The notes under the pieces were generated by a model. The model was given only the letters and a program-made list of their open reading frames with translations. It did no database searches and had not been told where the DNA came from. From CALGKJ01 sp049322695 (GTDB taxonomy: Bacteria; Bacillota; Clostridia; Lutisporales; Lutisporaceae), in contig JBMORW010000030.1 of the NCBI GenBank assembly GCA_049322695.1, forward strand, positions 1 to 64,000: a DNA stretch of 64,000 nt, read 5' to 3'. Each line of letters begins with the position of its first letter. Positions within the stretch are counted from its first letter, which is position 1. Shown here one piece after another: positions 60,123 through 64,000 of the stretch. The translations under genes and the position numbers were made by a program.

Positions 60123-60214
60123 GGAGAAGTACTCAAGTAGGTCGAAGAGGCGCCCCTGCTAAGGGCGTAGGTCGGGAAACTGGCGCGAGGGTTCGAATCC
60201 CTCCTTCTCCGCCA
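60123..60214 (+). tRNA. tRNA-Ser (anticodon GCT)
   Basis: A 92-base tRNA with a long variable arm. Acceptor GGAGAAG / CTTCTCC, anticodon stem CGCCC / GGGCG with loop CTGCTAA (anticodon GCT, reading AGC/AGT), T arm GAGGG TTCGAAT CCCTC, discriminator G and an encoded CCA. It is 44 bases downstream of the first tRNA gene, so the two are probably co-transcribed. Confidence 0.95.
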
Positions 60215-60306
60215 TTGATAATCAGCAGATAAGTCATTAAAGGATTTGATCTGTTTTTTCATTTTTTGATACTTGTTAATTGATAGTTAACACTTATAAT
60301 ATTCGT

Positions 60307-60447
60307 CTATTTTTTGTTATTATCAAAAAGCTTGTTTCGATCAATAATATTAGTAACAAAACGTACTCTTCTTAATGCGATGGATGTAAGCGGAGTAAAA
60401 TCTACATTCTTGGATTTGGAATTGTTCATTTTATTATTACGGTCCAT
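60307..60447 (-). CDS. 46-residue basic protein of unknown function
   Basis: From ATG 60447, seven bases after GGAGG, the frame encodes MDRNNKMNNSKSKNVDFTPLTSIALRRVRFVTNIIDRNKLFDNNKK. The frame extends to 60507 but without a better site. It is Asn/Lys-rich with a central conserved-looking LTSIALRRVRFV segment. It has no obvious signal or membrane segment. The strong ribosome site is the main evidence. Confidence 0.5.
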   Translation of the reverse strand: MDRNNKMNNSKSKNVDFTPLTSIALRRVRFVTNIIDRNKLFDNNKK

Positions 60448-60600
60448 AAAATACCTCCATCTTTCAGTTTGTGTTTCAATTATATTCCATATATATAGTT
60501 TAACCAAAGCAGATAAAAATATTGCTGATTGCAGATGTACATAAATGAAAAAATGGAGAAAATAGAATAACCATTTTTTATTATGAAAAGCGGAGTAAAT

Positions 60601-61485
60601 ATGAAAAAGATATTGTTGGTGTATAATCCTTTATCTGGTGATGCCAGCTTTAAAAGCAAGCTTGACCAGGTTATACAAAATTTTCAAAGTGCACACCTTC
60701 TGACAGTTCCTTTAAGATTGGACAATGAATGCAGACTGGAGGATATTATATCCCGTCTGGATGAAAGCTTCTATGCAGTTGCAGTGTCTGGAGGAGACGG
60801 AAGTGTAAATTCTGTAGTCAATGCACTTATGAAATATGGTATAAAGCTTCCATTAGGAATATTTCCATATGGTACTTCAAACGATTTGGGGAATTTTTTA
60901 GGTATACCAAGAGACATAGACTATTGCTGTGAAATAATAACAAATGGTGTTCAAAGGCCTATAGATATCGGAAGAGTAAATGACAGGTGGTTTGTTAATG
61001 TATGCAGTGCAGGGCTGCTGACAGATGTTGCATATAAGACTGATACTGTATTAAAAAATACACTTGGGAAAATTGCATATTATATTAAAGGCGTTGAGGA
61101 AATTCCAAGATTTTCTCCGGTGAAAATGAGAATTCTCTATAATAATAAAATAATTGAGGACAATATGCTGCTAATATTAGTGCTTAACAGCAGTTCAGCA
61201 GGAGGTTTTGTAAAGCTTGCGCCGGATGCAGTTATAGATGACGGCCTGCTGGATATTATCGCCATAAAGTATTCTAACATAACCAATATGCTAGCCCTCT
61301 TTTTAAAGATACTGCGAGGAGATCATACAAGCGATCAACTGATTTACTATGTTCAGACTAACCGGCTCACAATACATTGTGATAAGCGTTATGATACAGA
61401 CATAGACGGTGAAAAGGGTCCGGAATTTCCGCTGCATATAGAGGTGGCTCATAAGTCTTTAAGATTTTTTGTTCCTAAAATATAA
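60601..61485 (+). CDS. Diacylglycerol kinase-family lipid kinase (YegS/DagK)
   Basis: A 294-residue lipid kinase of the YegS/DagK/BmrU type. The nucleotide motif is AVSGGDGSVNSVVNAL, preceded by LVYNPLSGDASFKSKLD, and PYGTSNDLGNFLGIP follows. It would phosphorylate diacylglycerol or a related lipid. The ATG at 60601 has GCGGAG upstream (the frame extends to 60583). It is convergent with the large kinase gene. Confidence 0.9.
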   Translation: MKKILLVYNPLSGDASFKSKLDQVIQNFQSAHLLTVPLRLDNECRLEDIISRLDESFYAVAVSGGDGSVNSVVNALMKYGIKLPLGIFPYGTSNDLGNFLGIPRDIDYCCEIITNGVQRPIDIGRVNDRWFVNVCSAGLLTDVAYKTDTVLKNTLGKIAYYIKGVEEIPRFSPVKMRILYNNKIIEDNMLLILVLNSSSAGGFVKLAPDAVIDDGLLDIIAIKYSNITNMLALFLKILRGDHTSDQLIYYVQTNRLTIHCDKRYDTDIDGEKGPEFPLHIEVAHKSLRFFVPKI

Positions 61486-61516
61486 AATACCTTACAAGGA
61501 TTAGCAGAAATTGCAA

Positions 61517-61547
61517 AAAAATGGCACTATTATATAGTGCCATTTTT
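61517..61547. terminator. Bidirectional terminator
   Basis: AAAAATGGCACTAT and its complement form a 14-bp stem with a three-base loop. It ends in TTTTT on the + strand and TTTTT on the minus strand. It separates the lipid kinase from the convergent sensor kinase. Confidence 0.85.
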
Positions 61548-61557
61548 GCGGTTTGTA

Positions 61558-64000
61558 TTAGTTCAAGTCTCCGATATCAGCGGCAGAAAAATTGATATCC
61601 ATACTGCCCCAATCACACTCTATACTGCATACCCATGTAGTTGCTTCCATAAATCTTATAGATGCGTCCTTGATATTCAGAGTAATCGGAGGTTCAAGCA
61701 CTACCAGATTCTCCAGCTCGGGGAACATTTTTATGGAGTTTCCAAGAATTATATTTGAACACTCTGCCAGAACATCTTCCATGTACATCTGCTCTTCATC
61801 GGGGCTTACCTCGCCAAGTATGAAGTTCTTGGCAATGTTTTTTACAAGTTTGTAGTCCATGGATATTACGAACCTGCCGGCAAGTACTCCTTTTATATTC
61901 ACCATTGCGGTGTATTCCTTGAGTATTATATTTTCTGCCTGGCTAATAGTTATGGACTTAAACTGCGATACTGGAATTCTGGTTTGTTCCATGAGAAAAT
62001 ACTTTGTAGTCTCTATAACCGGGTTGATTATAGATGAGGCTGAGATTTCTGGCAGCTTATTAGACTCGTCAAAGGGCAGAATAAAAACAAACTCTGTTCC
62101 TAAGCCCTCCTGGGAGGTTACCTTTATTATACCGCCGATTTTTTCGGTCTGACTTTTTACTGCAGCAAGTCCGAAGCCCCTGCCTGACAGTTCGCTTACA
62201 ACATCCTTTGTTGACAGCTGATCCAGGAAAATCAGCTGCATTATCTCATCCCGTGTCATTAAAGACAGCTCTTCTTCACTGTATAAAGCCTGTTCTATTG
62301 CCTTGTACTTGATTTTATTTATGTCTATGCCTTTTCCATCATCAGAAATAGCGAGTATAATACTGTTATCCTTTATGTCCATGCTGCATTTAATTATACC
62401 GTATTCATGCTTGCCCATTCTGAAACGCTCTTCGGGCGACTCGATACCATGATCTATAATATTTCTGAATACATGGATCAAAACCTTTGAGAATTCTCCG
62501 TATCTGTCCAAATCAACCAGTATCTCTCCGCCGGTTACTTCAACAGGATATATCAGTTTTTCCTGTCTTTCTGCCAGTTTCGAAACATAGTCCGGATATC
62601 CCTTCAAAACCTCCCTGAAAGGTCTGTACCTGAGTCTTTGTACATCCGGAAGCAGCAGCTTGTATTCATAAGGTGACAGTATAATCAGCATCTTTTTCTC
62701 TATTTCCATCAGTTTTGTCTTATCTACGACTAAAGTACTTTCCTGCCTTAAGAACTGTTCTCCCAATATGCTTTTCAGTATTTCCAAATCCCTGTCCAGG
62801 TATCTCTCAGGCTTTTGCTGCATTATAGAGTCTTTTAAAAGCTCCACCGTAATTTGGGAGTTTTCCAGCTTAAGCTTACTTAACTCAGACTCAAGCTCAT
62901 GAAGCTTATTAGTTATGTTCACCATCTCAAATTGACTGAAGGAGCCTTTGAAGGTATGAATTCCTCTGAATATCTCAAAATACTTATCATCAACGGAGCT
63001 TTTATTTTTCAATATCTGATCAAGCTTCTTAGAGCAAAAATCACTATAGTCTGCTATTACCTCTGAAAAATCATTATAGTTGGCGATAACCTTTACAACC
63101 ATTTTGAGTATGTTTCTTTCCTGTTCCATTTGACTTTCCAGATGACGTTTATCTGTAATATCCGTCAGAATCACCATGAAAAGCTCACTGCTGCTATTAT
63201 GAGAAGTATTGATGATTTTATATTCAACATGTATAAATTTACCGTTTATTGATACCTCTTCAGGAAGCAGAGGTATGTACTTCTGTCTTTCACTATGAAC
63301 ATCTTCATTTAATATTTTTACCAATAGATTATGAAGAAAGTCCCTCTGCGTTTTATTTTTATGGTATACCAGGTCCGGGAAGCACTTGTTTATTATCTCC
63401 ATGCCGAATATTCTAGTGCATTCGTAGCTATAATCAGCATTTACTATAAGGTCCTTACCAAAGGATAAAAAGCCCTGGCTGGCATTATCCAGAAGATTTC
63501 TCATGGATGCAGTGCGTGCTGCGACTGTCTGCTCCAAAGTTCTGTTCCAATGAGCCAGTTTATCTCTGGATTCGTTAACCTCCAGATACATTTTGTTCAA
63601 ATCCTCATTGGCTTGAACAATTTCATCAGAATATATCTTAAGCTGGTCATATACTAGAGCCACTCTTCTGCCAAGCAGGAACACTAAAGTCAGTATGAAT
63701 GCAAACATGCCGTACTGCACAACAAAGTGTGTCCAGGGAACAACCCGGAAGTACCAGCCGAATATGTCGTATATTCCGAAAAGTGAAAGAAATGCAAAGC
63801 CATATGAAAAAATCTTAGCTTCTTTATTACCCTGTATAGCTGCCCTGCCGATTACAATGGAGCATGCCGCTATTCCCGTTATGAGGAAGATATAGTAGTA
63901 CTTCAGTGTATATATAATAGGAACAAACATCATAATATCCAAAGCAAAGCATAGAGCCACAAACACCAGGAAAGCTCTTCGTACTATTGATATAAAGGAC
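61558..64000 (-). CDS. Membrane CheA-like histidine kinase fused to a CheX-like domain (5' end outside window)
   Basis: At least 813 residues; the frame is still open at the window edge, so the start is missing. Five or so hydrophobic segments lead (7TM-sensor-like), then a coiled coil and a PAS domain. An Hpt domain follows (phospho-His in FRGIHTFKGSFSQF), then a CheA-type ATPase (HVFRNIIDHGIESPEERFRMGK, ISDDGKGIDINK, SGRGFGLAAVKSQTEKIGG). The C-terminal 170 residues look like CheX/CheC (GRFVISMDY...YMEDVLAECSNIILGNSIK). No CheW-like regulatory or receiver domain is visible. It could phosphorylate one of the receivers at 3.5-8.5 kb. Confidence 0.82.
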   Translation of the reverse strand, partial: SFISIVRRAFLVFVALCFALDIMMFVPIIYTLKYYYIFLITGIAACSIVIGRAAIQGNKEAKIFSYGFAFLSLFGIYDIFGWYFRVVPWTHFVVQYGMFAFILTLVFLLGRRVALVYDQLKIYSDEIVQANEDLNKMYLEVNESRDKLAHWNRTLEQTVAARTASMRNLLDNASQGFLSFGKDLIVNADYSYECTRIFGMEIINKCFPDLVYHKNKTQRDFLHNLLVKILNEDVHSERQKYIPLLPEEVSINGKFIHVEYKIINTSHNSSSELFMVILTDITDKRHLESQMEQERNILKMVVKVIANYNDFSEVIADYSDFCSKKLDQILKNKSSVDDKYFEIFRGIHTFKGSFSQFEMVNITNKLHELESELSKLKLENSQITVELLKDSIMQQKPERYLDRDLEILKSILGEQFLRQESTLVVDKTKLMEIEKKMLIILSPYEYKLLLPDVQRLRYRPFREVLKGYPDYVSKLAERQEKLIYPVEVTGGEILVDLDRYGEFSKVLIHVFRNIIDHGIESPEERFRMGKHEYGIIKCSMDIKDNSIILAISDDGKGIDINKIKYKAIEQALYSEEELSLMTRDEIMQLIFLDQLSTKDVVSELSGRGFGLAAVKSQTEKIGGIIKVTSQEGLGTEFVFILPFDESNKLPEISASSIINPVIETTKYFLMEQTRIPVSQFKSITISQAENIILKEYTAMVNIKGVLAGRFVISMDYKLVKNIAKNFILGEVSPDEEQMYMEDVLAECSNIILGNSIKMFPELENLVVLEPPITLNIKDASIRFMEATTWVCSIECDWGSMDINFSAADIGDLN

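Noticed and set aside
1..64000. CRISPR arrays, insertion sequences, prophage genes, replication origins
   Set aside because: No regularly spaced direct repeats, transposase, integrase, capsid or dnaA-box cluster was seen in the window.

Overview
The window looks like the chromosome of a low-GC, strictly anaerobic Firmicute of the class Clostridia. The reasons are strong GGAGG ribosome binding sites with frequent TTG and GTG starts, T-box leaders, an anaerobic (class III) ribonucleotide reductase, an aldehyde:ferredoxin oxidoreductase, many ferredoxin-type proteins, DUF2164 and DUF5673-type small proteins, and a short archaeal-type ProRS. I cannot name the genus from the sequence alone.

Region 1 (1-13 kb, mostly + strand) has the tail of an unknown gene, a 100-nt structured repeat and a UPF0182 membrane protein. 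These are followed by a cheY-cheR-cheB-hybrid kinase-response regulator group, then RNase HI and a DJ-1/PfpI protein. Convergent to these are five small genes: a membrane protein, an HExxH-like protein, a lipoprotein, a Nudix hydrolase and an ArsC/Spx-like protein. Region 2 (13-25 kb) has a heterodimeric BmrCD-like ABC exporter with one degenerate ATP site. It continues with a small-membrane-protein/HD-hydrolase/glutamate racemase run, a PflX-like radical SAM protein, and a minus-strand group of ThiS-like carrier, ATP-grasp ligase, PHP phosphoesterase and polysaccharide deacetylase with SLH-like tail.

Region 3 (25-42 kb) is almost entirely minus strand and looks like an accessory region. It holds single-gene resistance-like and housekeeping-unrelated families (nucleotidyltransferases, GNAT, cupins, S41, S51, SdpI, a two-DTG aspartyl-protease-like protein) mixed with broken genes: a frameshifted aminoglycoside phosphotransferase, a Cys-rich ORF with two in-frame stops and a PIG-L fragment.

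Region 4 (42-50.4 kb) is the most interesting. A minus-strand group encodes a multi-subunit FAD/iron-sulfur amino-acid dehydrogenase (2Fe-2S subunit, NAD(P)/FAD subunit, ferredoxin/BFD subunit, and a catalytic subunit resembling archaeal dye-linked L-proline dehydrogenase beta). It is followed by a four-cluster ferredoxin and a tungsten-type aldehyde:ferredoxin oxidoreductase. Divergently transcribed is a sodium-coupled NSS transporter with its MetS-like 34-residue partner. The transporter has a T-box leader whose specifier reads CCC (proline), the same as the T-box of proS five kilobases downstream. Together these suggest a proline uptake and oxidation locus in which a ferredoxin-linked enzyme could oxidise glutamate semialdehyde.

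Region 5 (50.4-64 kb) contains nrdDG under an NrdR-box-like promoter plus a cobalamin riboswitch, then proS behind a T-box, cheW with a chemoreceptor, and serS behind a Ser (TCC) T-box. Two tRNA-Ser genes follow behind a consensus promoter, then a small ORF, a diacylglycerol-kinase-family lipid kinase and a membrane CheA-like kinase fused to a CheX-like domain that runs off the right edge. Several families of dispersed intergenic repeats recur across the window.
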